From Eustoma russellianum (lineage: Eukaryota; Streptophyta; Magnoliopsida; Gentianales; Gentianaceae), in assembly GCA_036186865.1 (NCBI GenBank), contig AP025045.1:12690529-12754528 (forward strand): DNA of 64,000 nucleotides, written 5' to 3'. The notes beneath the pieces are model-generated. The model did not search any database and was not told the origin of the DNA. It was given only the letters and a program-made list of their open reading frames with translations. The translations under genes and the position numbers were made by a program. This document shows, in pieces, positions 11,479 to 23,279 of this stretch. Each line of letters begins with the position of its first letter. Position 1 is the stretch's first letter.

Positions 11479-14400
11479 TGTAGAGATNNNNNNNNNNAGG
11501 GGGTTTGAGTGATTTCAAAATAAGTGACCTAAATGCATGATATATATAAACGTGTACATGTATGCATGATATCTTGCAATTACTTGCCTTATTTAGCTTA
11601 TATATTATGTTGCCGTACTAACGAGCCATGAAGCATTAAAGATTACATCATATGGCAAACATTTGTTGTGTTTACACTATTTTTAAGTGCCATCATTAAT
11701 GAACTAAACTAGTTCATTAAGTGAAGTACTTAGTTTGATAAACTAAGTAGTTCATTAAAGGAAGTCATATTTGGAAAAGGCACAAAGGCAACAAAGCTAA
11801 GGAAGGAAAGTTTTCTCCTCCTCCCCATCTTTAATACACACGGCTATATACATATATTACACCTATTTTCAGATTTTTTTTAAAGGCACATACACATGTA
11901 TTCCAACGTACTACCGACACGTTATATATTCTATGTACGTACGTTAACATCACACCACTATACTTAACTCATATTTATGAGTATATTCAGGTCTTATATC
12001 ATATGATATAAGATATGGTGATGACAAATTAAATACGACACGATAAAAGGTTCTAAACCGAAATTTGTCGTATCGGACGAATACCGAAACTTCGCCAACG
12101 TGTCACGTACTTGCCATAAATAAATGGCCAGCCCCTATACATCAAAATGTGATGTAAATTTCGTGCACTTTACTAAATAAGCATCCAAAAATACTTTCCA
12201 TGTTGGCACACACAAATTACTCCACATTAAGGCCAAAATGTGAAGATTCTAAGTTCAATTTTTGTCACATGTAAATGGTACCACTTTAGACCAGCCAAGT
12301 GCTGAGATTTAAAGTATATATTATACCTATTATGTATAACATAATATCTATAACATGTGCAAAAGTTGGAATTTAAATTAGAGAAAAATCGGGTAATCGA
12401 TAAATATCGAAAATTCGGTTTTCTACGCACACAACACATGGAACGTTTTTGGTACATCATGTGGCACGTATCTAGACACTTTTTACATATGATATACATC
12501 TTAAAGTATTCTAGAAAATTAAATTAAGGGCTGATTGGAATATAACATGTGTGTATTATTAAATGTGCATTATTTTACAAAGTTAGCAAAAATAAATTTC
12601 AGCACTTGCACATACACATTCCAACGTCTACACCAGCTGAGATGGAGCTTATTTGGAGCCTTGTTGGCATATTGATTGGTCAAGGATCAATCATACAATG
12701 TTGGTGAATTGAAGAGAGAAGCTACAAATGGTAAGAATTCAAAATATATCTCTTTTATATCACATGCTGAAAATTTCAGCATGCTAAAATGTTGCTGGCC
12801 GAAATCTTGTCTTCAAAGTGAGATATTCCATCATCTTTTATTATGTGATTGATTGGAAGAAGAAATGGAAATGATTTGAATATAAATTCAATTAATAAAT
12901 GGTGATATTTTATATATCACACATGCTGAAAATTTTTCAGCATGTATACAACTTGTGTGGCCGAATTTGAGAGCTAAATGGTGTCCATTTTCATTTCTTA
13001 TGTGATAGCAATACTTACCATAACTTGGTGATTCAACTTTTAAAGAAAAAATCAAGGTAAATTGGGTATTATTTTGAAAGAAAAGGAATGATGCACATGC
13101 TGAATTTTCAGCATGGCAAGACTACTAGTTGGCCGATTTTTTGCACTTGTTTGGGAAGGATTTTTTGTCTTGCAATTTATGTGAATATCTTATGATTTAT
13201 GGAAGTTATTTTGTGATGATTTTTGGCACATGTTTAAGTGAAATTCTCAGATTTTTCCAAGTCATCGATGATGACAACATTCATCCAATGAGGAGGTGCC
13301 AAGTAAGCGAAGACTAAATGATCATCCAATAAGAAGATGCCAAGTAAGCAAGGCCTTGTCACAATGATGTCTTACACTCTCTCAAGGACTTAAAAGATAA
13401 TTTTCAAGAGGGGGAGACACACCAAGGGGGACGGCCTGCACCATTATAAGGAAAGAAGAGAGCAAACAAAACAACAACAGGCATTGCAATTCAAAGAGAT
13501 CAAAAAGCCTAGCTCTTCTTCTCCTACATCTTCTTTCTTTCTCTCTTCTTGTAAAGCGTATTGTTTTCATATCTTTCAATCTTGAATAGGCTTAAGATAA
13601 ACCACCATTCATTATACATCTTTGTAAAATATTGATCAAGGTGTGATCAATCTTCATTCTTGCAAGGTGGTGGTGTTCGTGCGAATTGTACTTACAATAC
13701 AAGGCTTGTAAAGGGTTGGAGTTAGGTGTAACTCTATCAACCCTGTGGTAAGGTGTGTTGTGTGTATGTGATTAGTGTGAACCAAGGAAGGTGTTCCTTG
13801 AAGACTGGAGTAGGTTGTTTATAACCGAACCAGTATAAAAATCTTGGTGCCATTTACTTTCTGCATTTACTTTTCAGTTACTGTACTGTTTATCCTTTTT
13901 TTTCGCATCCGTAAAAATAGTAAACGATTTTCAAAAATTACGAAAATTTCCAGAAATATACTTACACGTTCTATGGTTAATTTGGCACAAGTTTCAACCC
14001 TTTTGGATAAGTATAAGTCAATCAAACATCAAAAGTTCTGAGACTAGAGCAGTCTGATTTTCAGACTTGCAAAGGTTGAGACTTTGATTGTATTTGACCT
14101 ACTTCCCAAAAGAATTTTCCAAAACTGTTTCAACACATTTAAATATAGTATATAAGGAGTTAGGGGTTAAATTTTCAGAGCATTTGGACGTTCACACAAA
14201 TAGGAATTAATTTTTCAAAACCATCTACCGTTTCTGGCAGATTTGCACAATCTGAGTACCAACGGTTTTTGAAGGGGTTAAAGGTTGAATTTTAATTTGA
14301 AATTTTTAGGGGACCCTCATAACATCTGAGGCTAAGTTCTCTCAAAATAGCATAATTTTTGGAGACCTCTAACCTAGTTTTAAAAACGTTTTAAAACTGG

Positions 14401-14523
14401 TCCTGAAAACAGAATCTGTTTTCAGAACTTGAATTGTTCAAGTTTAAAGAAATTTTAAAAACCACACTTTCCGCACCATCTATTCAACCCCCCCCCTTCT
14501 AGTGGTGCCTTGCAGATCCTACA
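11479..14523 (+). repeat. 3' LTR of copia B
   Basis: It starts TGTAGAGAT, is interrupted at once by the N gap and ends CTACA. It carries the same palindrome modules as the first LTR (12763-12783, 12922-12944, 13096-13115), the TATAAGG at 13445-13451 and the hairpin. It differs from the 3068-6097 LTR by scattered substitutions and small indels, so it is a distinct copy. Confidence 0.92.
11488..11497. other. Assembly gap (10 N)
   Basis: Ten N lie nine bases into the LTR. The other LTR has a single G at the same place between TGTAGAGAT and AGGGGG, so the gap is a scaffold join rather than ten real missing bases. Confidence 0.97.
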
Positions 14524-15458
14524 GTATGCTAGGACAAAAACAACCGTTCGTACGTTTGTGAGGAATACAGACTTCTTTCCGATGGAGGTAGCCCTCCAAC
14601 AAGGGTCTGCGTTGAGCCTATTTCTTTTTGCAGTTGTCCTTGACGAGTTGTCAAAGCCAATACAGGAGGCAGTTCCGTGGTGTATGCTTTTTGCTGACGA
14701 TATTGTATTAGTCGCAGAGAGTAGCCATACCCTAAGTATGAAACTAGAGCAGTGGAGAGGTGTTCTAGAGAGAAAAGGCTTAAAGATTAGCCGTTCTATG
14801 ACCGAGTATCTGCACTGCGATTTCAGCGGCATAGCCGACAGTGAGAATAGCCAGCTCACTATCGATGGTCAAGTGGTACCACATGTAAGTAAGTTTAGGT
14901 ACCTAGGATCATTTGTGCAGCAGAATAGGGACATAGATAATAATGTAGCACATCGAGTTCAAGCAGACTGGGGTAGATGGAGGGCGGCCTCAGGGGTGCT
15001 GTGTGACAAGAATTTTCCAACTAAATTAAAGGAAAAATTTTATAGGGTGGCAGTGTCGATCGGCAATGCTATATGGGACAGACTGCTGGGCCATCAAGAG
15101 GTCACAATTGCAGAAGATTGAAGTGGCAGAGATGAAGATGTTAAGGTGGATGTGTGGGCATACAAGGCTAGACCGGATCAGAAATGAGGTGTTTCAAGAA
15201 AGGTTAGGTGTGGCTAGTATAGCAGATAAGATAAGGGAGGGAAGAATGAGATGGTTTGGGCATGTCAAGCAGATACAGGCAACAGCGTCAGTTAGAGCAA
15301 TTGAAAGCCTCATTGTAGAGGGGAACAGGAGTAAAGGCAGGCCCAAATTGACTTGGGATGAGCAAATTAAGCACGGCATACTAGATTTGCACCTCTCTGA
15401 GGACATGGTCCAGGATAAGAGTTCATGGAGACATAAAATTAAGGTTAACGAGGTATAG
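14524..15458 (+). pseudogene. RTE LINE reverse transcriptase, C-terminal part
   Basis: The fragment reads TKTTVRTF, then ALQQGSALS, the catalytic FADD box (WCMLFADDIVLVAES) and SKFRYLGSFVQ in one frame to about 15060. A one-base shift moves it to a second frame with AEMKMLRWMCGHTRLDRIRN and GRMRWFGHV, ending with a stop at 15456-15458. These blocks are typical of plant RTE-clade reverse transcriptases, which copy their RNA at a nicked chromosomal target. The endonuclease and N-terminal fingers are absent, so it is inactive. An independent host gene is excluded by the LINE 3' tail. Confidence 0.88.
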
Positions 15459-15837
15459 GTCGTATATAGGGGTCCGTAGGGTATTTTTAGGGACATAGAT
15501 AGGCGTAGACACTATCTACGCTTTAGGTTGCCTTTGCACTTGGTTGCTTATGTTTTACCGTTGTTTTGCATTACATGTACATATACACGTCATGTGTACT
15601 TTAATATGGAAAGCCTCTTCTTTGTATTTCCTGAATTCTCTCACTAACATACTAGCACATCATATCTCTATGATTATGTCATTTATGCAGGTACATATAG
15701 AGCCGGGGTTCTCACTGGAAGCAGACTCTCTATCCCTTGGGATAGAAGTATTGTCTGCTTACCACTTACCCTCCCCAGACCCTAACGATAGTTTTTGCTG
15801 TCGTTGGGATATACTGGTTACGGATGATGATGATGAT
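14524..15837 (+). mobile_element. RTE-type LINE, 5' part displaced by copia insertion
   Basis: This is the C-terminal part of a non-LTR reverse transcriptase followed by a 3' untranslated region. It ends with the characteristic TTGGGATATACTGGTTA and a short (GAT)n tail at 15823-15837, as in plant RTE LINEs. The copia array is joined to it within the reverse transcriptase at 14523/14524. The upstream half presumably lies beyond the left edge of the window. Confidence 0.85.
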
Positions 15838-15997
15838 CCTAGGTGTGTGTATCCCTCAACCAATCATCTCTTAAGACTAAGGTCAATTCTTATTTATATG
15901 GTCATGCTTAATATATAATCATCGCTTATGCTCAAATTATCTCTTAGTTCTAAGATCATGTCCTAAAGCCACGTTACTGCCGTGGATCTAGAGTGAT

Positions 15998-16009
15998 GCT
16001 CTGATACCA
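15998..16009 (-). other. Primer-binding site, E1
   Basis: On the minus strand this reads TGGTATCAGAGC, the perfect complement of the initiator methionine tRNA 3' end, two bases from the LTR end at 16012. Confidence 0.85.
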
Positions 16010-16824
16010 TCTGAAGCGACCATCCTGAGCCCTAGTACTCGAAATGGTTCACTCGTCGTATTCTGCTAAGGGAAATGCAAGGCATCAATACAAATCAATT
16101 GCATGTCAGCAAAACGATGTAAACTGATATCAGCGAAATTCATAAAATAAAATCCTCAAAATAATCTCCAATCATTAATATAAAATATCTAGGCAATATC
16201 CAAATCTATTACAAAATCAAAACTTAACATAATATCTTTAACATCTCGAAATATCAAACCAAAATCCATAAGTACAAGTCTCGAAATAAATATATAAATA
16301 AATCTTCTCGGCAACCCTCGTCTCCTTAGTGACCCCACTCCGATACGTCCTCTATGAACTCTAAATTGTAGCCCTGATTATCTGTAAGTGTCATGATAAA
16401 TAAAAAACGAGCGGCAAAACATCGCTCAACAAGTAACCTTCCTATCCTCACCATGGGATTATACACGGGGAAACATGTGTAATAAATAAATAAAGAAAAC
16501 ATCAAGTTTCCCATTCGCAAGTAGAATTACCATTATACCTTCACGATAACACAAACAAACATGTCAAGGACATCAACAAATCAAATAACTACTAAGAGTC
16601 AGCCAAATAGTCACAAACAAATTCTGACTATGCAATTTTCAAATTGACGCGATGCTAGTCAAAATCAGTTTTCAATTTCTAAGTTTTGAAAATATCAATT
16701 TTTCAAAGCGATGCGATATGATACGATTTTCGATACTAGATTCCAAAAACGATTTCGATTCGATGGCTATAGAACTTTCCTTACAAGTGACTTATACCTC
16801 AAGACTTACAAACTGATCCCCCAA

Positions 16825-16947
16825 TGGTCAAACGTGCCCAGGCGGCCTATCGATATAGTCAAATGTGACTGGATGGCCCAATTAACGGTCAAATGTGTCC
16901 GAGTGTCCTATCGAAATTGTCAAATATGCTCGGATGGCCTGTTTATT
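16825..16947. repeat. Tandem repeat block in E1 LTR
   Basis: About four degenerate copies of a unit of about 30 bp start GGTCAAATGTG and continue with a CCGAGTGGCCTATCGA-like part. The block lies about 810-935 bp from the 3' end of the LTR. Confidence 0.75.
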
Positions 16948-17880
16948 TGGAGTCAATCCGGCTTAACGATATAATTTGCCTGTAAAGGTGAATTTCACAA
17001 TATGCGATGCAAGATTTCAAAATGTCAATTTTACAAAACGATTTCAAATACCGATAAATTCCAAATGCAATTTCTAATTCCGATCTATTTCAACACCAAT
17101 CGCAAACATAACAAATATCACAAATCACAATTAACCAAATATCAATTTGCCAATTATGATGTCCCACAACTACTACTCGATTGCATCTATATACGTATAC
17201 ATGCCCACGTCCATACATGTGTATATACATGTATATATATACGCGTACCTCCCTCGGTCTATTTTTTCCCCAACCCACTATCCAACTCACCTCACTTCAC
17301 CCTCAAAACCCTCGACTAGCCCCAATGCCCGCCGCCAGAAACCTTTTCCTCCACCCATTCCCTCGGCCAGTCCCTCCTCATACTCTCCAAAATCCTAATT
17401 TCACTTCCCCACACTCTACACACCTCAGTATACCTCTAAGATTCACACCACTCATATTTTTTTTCTTATCTAATACCAGAGACACTAAGCATAGTCCACC
17501 CCTGACACAATACAATAGCGCACGCACCTCCACATGCCTCACGTGCCGCCATGCGCCACCACTTGGCCGGCACGTGTAGCCCATGCACCGCCACTGTCCG
17601 CAGCCTCCTTCCACCAGAATTCATCTTATATTATTTTCAACCTTATTCCACCACTAAATCATGCAAAACCCCATTTTTATTGATATCCAATTTGTCAAAA
17701 ATCTATACAATTTCCAAAATTCATATCAAATATAAAGCCACATATTTCACAACTTATAAATCACATACCTATAAAAATTATGTCACCACTTATGTCAAAA
17801 TCTATAATGGCCGAAATATACCTCCCCATATACCAACATACAACTCGTCCTCTATACCAAAACCCACATAAATTTCACAA

Positions 17881-17998
17881 ATCTTACACATATACATATA
17901 CATATTCATATACATATACATATAAATATACATATATATGTACACACATATACATATACATACACACACACATATATATATATATATAGACACACACA
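17881..17998. repeat. CATATA / CA / TA microsatellite
   Basis: This is an imperfect run of ACATAT, CACACA and TATATA units inside the E1 LTR. The long ORFs over it are low-complexity chance frames. Confidence 0.9.
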
Positions 17999-18430
17999 CA
18001 CGGCATACACATAACATATATACCAAATACGTTTAAAATTTATGCATCAACATACAACAAAACTTCGGCCAACCCATTAAACATACATATATATATTTCG
18101 GCCATATGGCCATAAAACACATATATAACAACTATATACACGTATATATACACAGCTATACATACTCATATATACATCTATTTATGCAATCAGAAATACA
18201 TATGCAAGGTCCTTGAATTTTATACAAAAATATACATATATAATTTGCAAAAACATAACGAGTACAGTAGAGTACTTATCTTTTTCTCCTTTTTTTCTTC
18301 TCCCTTTTTTCTTTTTCCTCCCTCTTCTTCCCTCTCCCTCTCTACTCTTGGTTTCTTCTTCTTTTCTTTGCTAGAGTTGTGGCCGGCTATGTGTGTGAAA
18401 TAGGGAAGGGAAGGAGAATCTAACAAGTAT

Positions 18431-18733
18431 TAAGTTAGTGGTGGTTATTGTTTCCATTTCTGATAGAGTACATGACACACTCTTCCTTGACTTTGGAATA
18501 TGATAGAATAAAGTAAAATGACTCACTAAATTGGTTGCGCTTCTTATATTGTGAAGTAGCAGTTGATCAACATAGCTTGACGTAATTTTCATTATGGATC
18601 ATCAGGAAACAACATCTGCATGTTTCTAACTCATATGTGTGGCTGCGTACATCCGATCCTGCCATAACCAGTCATAGGCGATAGCCGCTAAGACAATGAG
18701 GTAATGTTGTTGTTGTAAGTTAGTAGGGGTTAT
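18431..18733 (+). mobile_element. Short non-LTR insertion with 18-bp target duplication
   Basis: An 18-base direct repeat TAAGTTAGT(G/A)G(T/G)GGTTAT at 18431-18448 and 18716-18733 (16 of 18 match) encloses 267 bp ending in GCGTACATCCGATCCTGCC, AATGAGGTAATG and (TGT)4. That ending is typical of plant RTE-mobilised SINEs and LINE 3' ends. I do not recognise a tRNA-derived head, so it could be a 5'-truncated LINE rather than a SINE. Confidence 0.6.
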
Positions 18734-19083
18734 GAGAAGGAATTTTGGAGAAGTTATGGTCTGCAGGTTATGGGAGAGATTTTCAGAAAGTGATGGTGAT
18801 GGAGATTTAATTCATAATTTTATTTTTTTATTTTTACTTTTAGGTAACCTATGCAACATGTATGTATGTTTTTCTTTTTTTTTTAAAAAAATGTCGGATG
18901 TAACAAGGGGTGTCGTCTCAATGCAGTTCCAATAGAGAAAGCTGGTAGGTGGCAGATGGGATCACCTTACCGCGCGGTGACTCACCCCACTCCCCACCAC
19001 GTGACACGTGGCAACAGGGGATGGTGAGGCTGGATGAGGTGCTGCCACGTGTCACGCGGTGACACGTGCGGTGAGAGAGTTGC
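18734..19083. promoter_or_regulatory. Pre-insertion upstream DNA with four CACGTG boxes
   Basis: No gene is visible here. The distal 150 bp is GC-rich against its surroundings and holds CACGTG at 18998-19003, 19005-19010, 19046-19051 and 19063-19068, all within 71 bp. CACGTG is the G-box core bound by bZIP and bHLH factors. Before E2 inserted, this DNA was joined to 45362 and so lay about 310-400 bp upstream of the PPR start codon. Regulatory function is inference; an unrecognised transposon end is the alternative. Confidence 0.45.
19079..19083. repeat. Target-site duplication of E2, left copy
   Basis: GTTGC immediately precedes the E2 5' LTR and is repeated exactly at 45362-45366 immediately after its 3' LTR. 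Confidence 0.93.
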
Positions 19084-20446
19084 TGTTATGCCCCATTATT
19101 TGCGTTAAGTAAATTGCATGCAATGTATACATGCACACATGTTACACAAATAAAACAAAATATATATGTATTATATATATATCACATATACACGGCAAAG
19201 AAATGAAAATAAAGAAAGATAAATTTTGAAAACTAAAATCCTAATATGATTAGGTAGTAAATGGATAAGTTTAAAACAAATCACCAATTCAAAATTTAAC
19301 CAAGAGAAGACATCCTAATTAACATAAGATTTCACCAAAAACCTACCTATATCTGTACACATAACATACAAGAATTCTATCCTAATTTCCCTAGCCAAAA
19401 TCGGCCAGCCTAAGCACAAGAAACAGCCGCTTTCTTTTTCCTCAAATCTTCCAGTTGCTGCCGCCAGTCTTTAGGGGGTAAAAGAAAATAATTTTCATCC
19501 ATCCAGCCTCCAATTCTTTGCGTAGTGCGTTTAATCAAGTACGAGGCAAGTACTCTTGCTATATTTGCTATGTTTTCTAACGTTATTATGCTAATTTAAC
19601 ATCAAATTGGATCATGCATACATAATGGTGATTTGCATAGATGTTTGATTATACATATGTAATTATCGTATTTATGTATCGATCATGTGTATATGTACGA
19701 GGATGGAATAATCTTGATGATGATTACGTATATGAATCGTTGGTAGAAAGATGAATATATATATGTTGTATGTTGATGCCAATGGCCGGAAAAAAAAAGA
19801 AGGAAAAAAAAAAGTAAAACTGTTAAAGGCATATTAGTATATAAGTAAAGATTGTTGTGGTCGTTGATGCATGATGTTTATTTATTATATGTATGTTTTC
19901 GTTAACCGTGTGAATGTAAGGTCATTTAGTTTATGTATTTCCGTTTTCTGGGTGTGCATGAAGGGTATTTTTTTTGTTGTTTCTCTAATTGTGTGTGCAT
20001 GTATGTTATGTTATTTTGTGTGTTTCCTTTCTCTTAAATTGTGTGTGCATCTGTTTATGTGATGTTCATGCGCGCGTTGTTCTTTTTGTTGCTGCCGCAA
20101 TTAAGTAAGTGAAAGGAAGGGAAAAATAAGAGGCTGAGAAAAATAATTGCTTTGTGTGTGATGACTTGATTTGTGTATAAAAGATACATAATTCACATGT
20201 TTGAGGAATCGCACATGTTAATTAAATTGCTATTTCCTTTGCATTTGAGACCGCGGGCTTGTGGCTTCAAGAATAGGTAGAATTGCATACTTGAATGCAG
20301 GATATATAAGTGTTAAATTGTGGGTGCTTATGCCTATAAGAAAATTGAGTTTTGGTTAAATTACTATGCATATAGCCAAATTGTTTGTACACTGTGGCAC
20401 TACTCATTTTCGGCTATAGCTTAATGGGTGGGCCAATTACCTGTTA

Positions 20447-20448
<2 letters not shown>

Positions 20449-20492
<44 letters not shown>
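20449..20492. repeat. (TA)22 microsatellite
   Basis: A pure TA run in the E2 5' LTR. The 3' LTR was broken about here by the 39783-44060 insertion. Confidence 0.97.
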
Positions 20493-20495
<3 letters not shown>

Positions 20496-20996
20496 GTATA
20501 TATAAGATAATTTGTAAATGTTGTAAAAACAAAAAAAAAAGAAAAATAGAGGAGAAAACAATGGCCGAAATAGTCATGCATGAAAAAAAGGATGTTTGGG
20601 TTTTTTTAATTAGCAAGTGGCTGTGGGCATGACTAAATACACATGTATTGTTTGTTATTTTTTCATTGTTGATATGGTTGAAAATGCCTTGGAAGTAATT
20701 CATGGGCCGAATGTGTGGAAGAAAATGATAAGTCGGCCGTTTATGGTGATAAGTGTGTGGGTGCGTAAGGTAGATATAGGTATTATATGGTAATGGGTTG
20801 TGCGATGAAGTTATATTTATATATGTGCATGAATTACTAAATGTTATGTGTGAATAAAGTGTGGGGGTGGAACGCGTACGTATAAGCGCGTATATGCACG
20901 TGTATAGGCGTGAGCATATATGTGGGTATACTTACACATGGTTGATAAGCCGGAATTAAGTACGAAGACAAAGTGATAAACATAAAAGCAGAAATG

Positions 20997-21213
20997 GATG
21001 TCGCATATGGATGCCGTAAAGGGTAACCGCATATGGGTATGGATATCGCATATGGATGCTGTAAGGGGTAACCGCATATGGGTATCAGAAAGGGATACCG
21101 CATATAGATGTCGTAAGGGGTAACCGCATATGGATATCACCGCATATGGATGCCGTAAGGGGTAACCGCATATGGATATCAGAAATGGATATCGATAGGG
21201 ATACCGTAAGGGG
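20997..21213. repeat. Tandem repeat block in E2 5' LTR
   Basis: Multiple degenerate copies of a unit of about 35-45 bp are built from GCATATGGATGCCGTAAG, GGGTAACC and GGTATCAGAAA. The block lies about 710-930 bp from the LTR 3' end and recurs at 44455-44665 in the 3' LTR. Confidence 0.88.
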
Positions 21214-21925
21214 TAGTCGCCTATGATATCGAGAAATTAAAATGAAATTGGAAATGAAGTATGAGAAATGGAATACGAAATGGAAATGAAAAAAGGATAA
21301 GTGGTTGTCGAGTCGTTGCATACATGATTTAAAAAGTTGCATCATGGTTTTTGATTGTACTGACTTATATGTGCAATGACTTAGTTGCATGTGCTTTACT
21401 TGCTTGATTGTGCAGGAAGGGCAAAAAGGTAAGTTTTATTTGCAAAGAGAAGCATGTTATTTTCTGTATCGTTATTTAATTATGTTATTTACCCTTGCTT
21501 CTCCGTGTATGATCTCGTAGTAAATATAGTCGGGCTGCATGCTGGGCAATGTATCTCGCTCACCCCACGTTATTAATCATTTTTGCAGATCCCCAAGATT
21601 ACGAGATAGTGTTCGTAGAGGACGATCAGGAGTGGGGATATTGAGACTATTGATTCGAGGATTATTCAGAGGATTTTCAGTAGTTATTTATTTCAGACAT
21701 TTACAGTTAGTTTTTATTTCGATTTTTGTCTGACATAGATTTCCGAGACTTTGGTTTTCATTAATGACATTTATTTTGAGATTTAATTTATAACGTTTCC
21801 GTTGATATCGATTTGCGTTATTATGTTGATGTGTAATGGATTGTATCGATGCCTTGTATTCTCCTTAGCGAGATAAGGCGTGTGAGTCGTTTCGAGCATT
21901 AGGGCTCGAGACGGGTCGCTACAGG

Positions 21926-21937
21926 TGGTATCAGAGC
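21926..21937 (+). other. Primer-binding site, E2
   Basis: TGGTATCAGAGC, the perfect complement of the initiator methionine tRNA end, lies two bases after the LTR. Confidence 0.93.
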
Positions 21938-22192
21938 GAGGCTCTAGATCCATGGCGGAAAACTAAAACTAAACCATGATTTTTTAAACAAAATTGCAAT
22001 TTTACCCTTAGGCTATGATCTTAGACTTAAGTGATGATCGGGTGGGGATTTGAGCGATAGAATACACTAGTAGTCTTTTCTACTGATACCCCTGCATTTC
22101 TTTCGTTTTGCTTATATCCTCACACCCGATCCATAATTACCAAATTTGCCCTTATGAATTATAATTGTGTAAAATTTTATCGTTACAGTACG

Positions 22193-23279
22193 ATGCCGCC
22201 CCGTAGAGAAAACAACAATAACAGCAATGATGAGGGAAGCAGTAGTCAGGGTGCACTGCCACCGGCTCTGGTCGATGCTTTTGTTCGCCTGACTGATGCA
22301 GTTAGCAGATCGATTCCTCAGCCGCAACAGCAGGAGACCCGTTACTACTACGCTGAGATGAAACGGGTTCATGTGCCTACCTTTTATGGAGACATGGGGC
22401 CCGATGGTGCTGAGAGATGATTGCATAAAGTCGAGAATAATTTCATGCTATTGCAGGTGCCTGAGCCGATGCGGACTCAGATGATTCGTCCTTTCTTGGT
22501 GGGAGAGGCGGATAAGTGATGGACCACCGTCTCTATGGATATTCCACATCCAGTTACATGGACGCGGTTCGGTGAGGAGTTTCGCAGATTCTACACACCA
22601 CCGGCAGTCACATTGCAGAAGATTGCCGAGTTCGAGTCTCTACATCAAGTCCCAGGGATGTCAGTCGCTGATTATGTGAATCAATTCAATGCCCTGGGTC
22701 GATTTGTTCCAGCGATCATGGGGGATATGCAGCTCCGTATGGTCAAGTTTGATAGGGGGTTGGATAGCCGCATCCGTTTTGGGGTGGTGAACGCCAATCC
22801 GAGAGACTTTGCTGATCTGCTCAACGCATGCTACCGCGTTGAGAGCAACATCCGGAGGCAAGATGAGGAGTTCAGGGGTAAGCGGCCCCACATTGAGTCA
22901 TGTGGTAGACCCGGCCGTTGGGTCAAGATGCCACGAAAAGGGGCGATTCCACAGCCTAGGCCCCTGCAGCAGCAGCCGCCGGCACCGAAGCAGCAACAGT
23001 CACAGCCATAGAGTGCACAGCCGGAGATCCCTCCGCCTTGTACGATTTGCAATTGGAAGCATGCCGGTGAGTGTCGGTGGAGGACCGGAGCGTGTTATAA
23101 TTGCAGCCAGATGGGGCACAAACAGAGCGAATGCCCTGAGCCGAGGAGATTGATGGTTGCACCCGCACCAGAACAGCAGCCGCAGCAGCAGCAGCGCCAG
23201 AGGGGTCGACCTGGGCCCAATGCCCGAGTGCACGCTACGACTGACACTGATGTCTAGGCTTCGACAGATGTGGTCACAG
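22193..23279 (+). pseudogene. E2 gag, single frame with four nonsense codons
   Basis: Gag begins MPPRRENNNNS. It has the plant gypsy Retrotrans_gag core (WTRFGEEFRRFYTPP, then EFESLHQVPGMSVADYVNQF), a Pro/Gln-rich linker and a CCHC knuckle (CYNCSQMGHKQSEC). It stays in one frame for the whole 1.09 kb. The only lesions are TGA at 22418 and 22517 (family Trp positions) and TAG at 23009 and 23255 (Gln-type). It runs into an apparent splice donor at 23280; if read through unspliced it ends at TAA 23327-23329. The protein would be the capsid/nucleocapsid of virus-like particles. Confidence 0.9.

Larger units (their letters stand above)
3068..14523 (+). mobile_element. Sirevirus-like Ty1/copia element B (two LTRs)
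   Basis: This copy has both LTRs: 3068-6097 and 11479-14523 (with a 10-N gap inside the second). Between them lie a primer-binding site, gag, pol, a multi-PPT and no further genes. The right LTR ends CTACA at 14523 and is joined to an RTE LINE; the five bases after it are GTATG. The matching left target duplication would lie beyond copy A, outside the window. All coding parts have one-base frameshifts, so the copy is not autonomous as sequenced. Confidence 0.93.
15838..18425 (-). mobile_element. E1: Ty3/gypsy remnant, 5' LTR and leader
   Basis: On the minus strand an LTR (16012-18425, TGTTAGATT...GGTCGCTTCA) is followed by a tRNA-iMet primer-binding site and about 160 bp of leader. The leader aligns by eye with the leader of E2 (shared CTCTAGATCCAYGGC and ATGATCTTAGA). 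It stops where the RTE tail begins, so no gag or pol remains in view. The LTR holds a tandem-repeat block, CA/TA microsatellites and a pyrimidine-rich stretch near 18290-18365. If the call is right the target duplication would be AGTAT at 18426-18430 plus a copy left of the window. Confidence 0.75.
19084..21923 (+). repeat. E2 5' LTR (2840 bp)
   Basis: It begins TGTTATGCCCCATT and ends GGTCGCTACA. It aligns with the two halves of the 3' LTR at 38343-39782 and 44061-45361. It contains a (TA)22 run at 20449-20492 and a tandem-repeat block at 20997-21213. Short ORFs within it are noise. Confidence 0.93.

Noticed and set aside
1..14523. Copies A and B as the same locus assembled twice
   Set aside because: Not fully excluded, but the two LTRs and internal regions differ at scattered positions, so they are at least two real sequences.
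17181..18026. Long open frames on both strands over 17147-18026
   Set aside because: They follow CA/TA microsatellite and LTR sequence, give Tyr/Ile/Thr repeats and overlap each other in all frames.
20837..21390. Minus-strand frames rich in ICGYPLRH-like repeats (also 44035-44790)
   Set aside because: They are the reading of the LTR tandem-repeat block, not a repeat protein; they lack a matching start and fall within the LTR in both copies.
21926..21937. tRNA-Met-like sequence
   Set aside because: Only the 12-base primer-binding complement is present; there is no tRNA gene. The same holds for the other primer sites.
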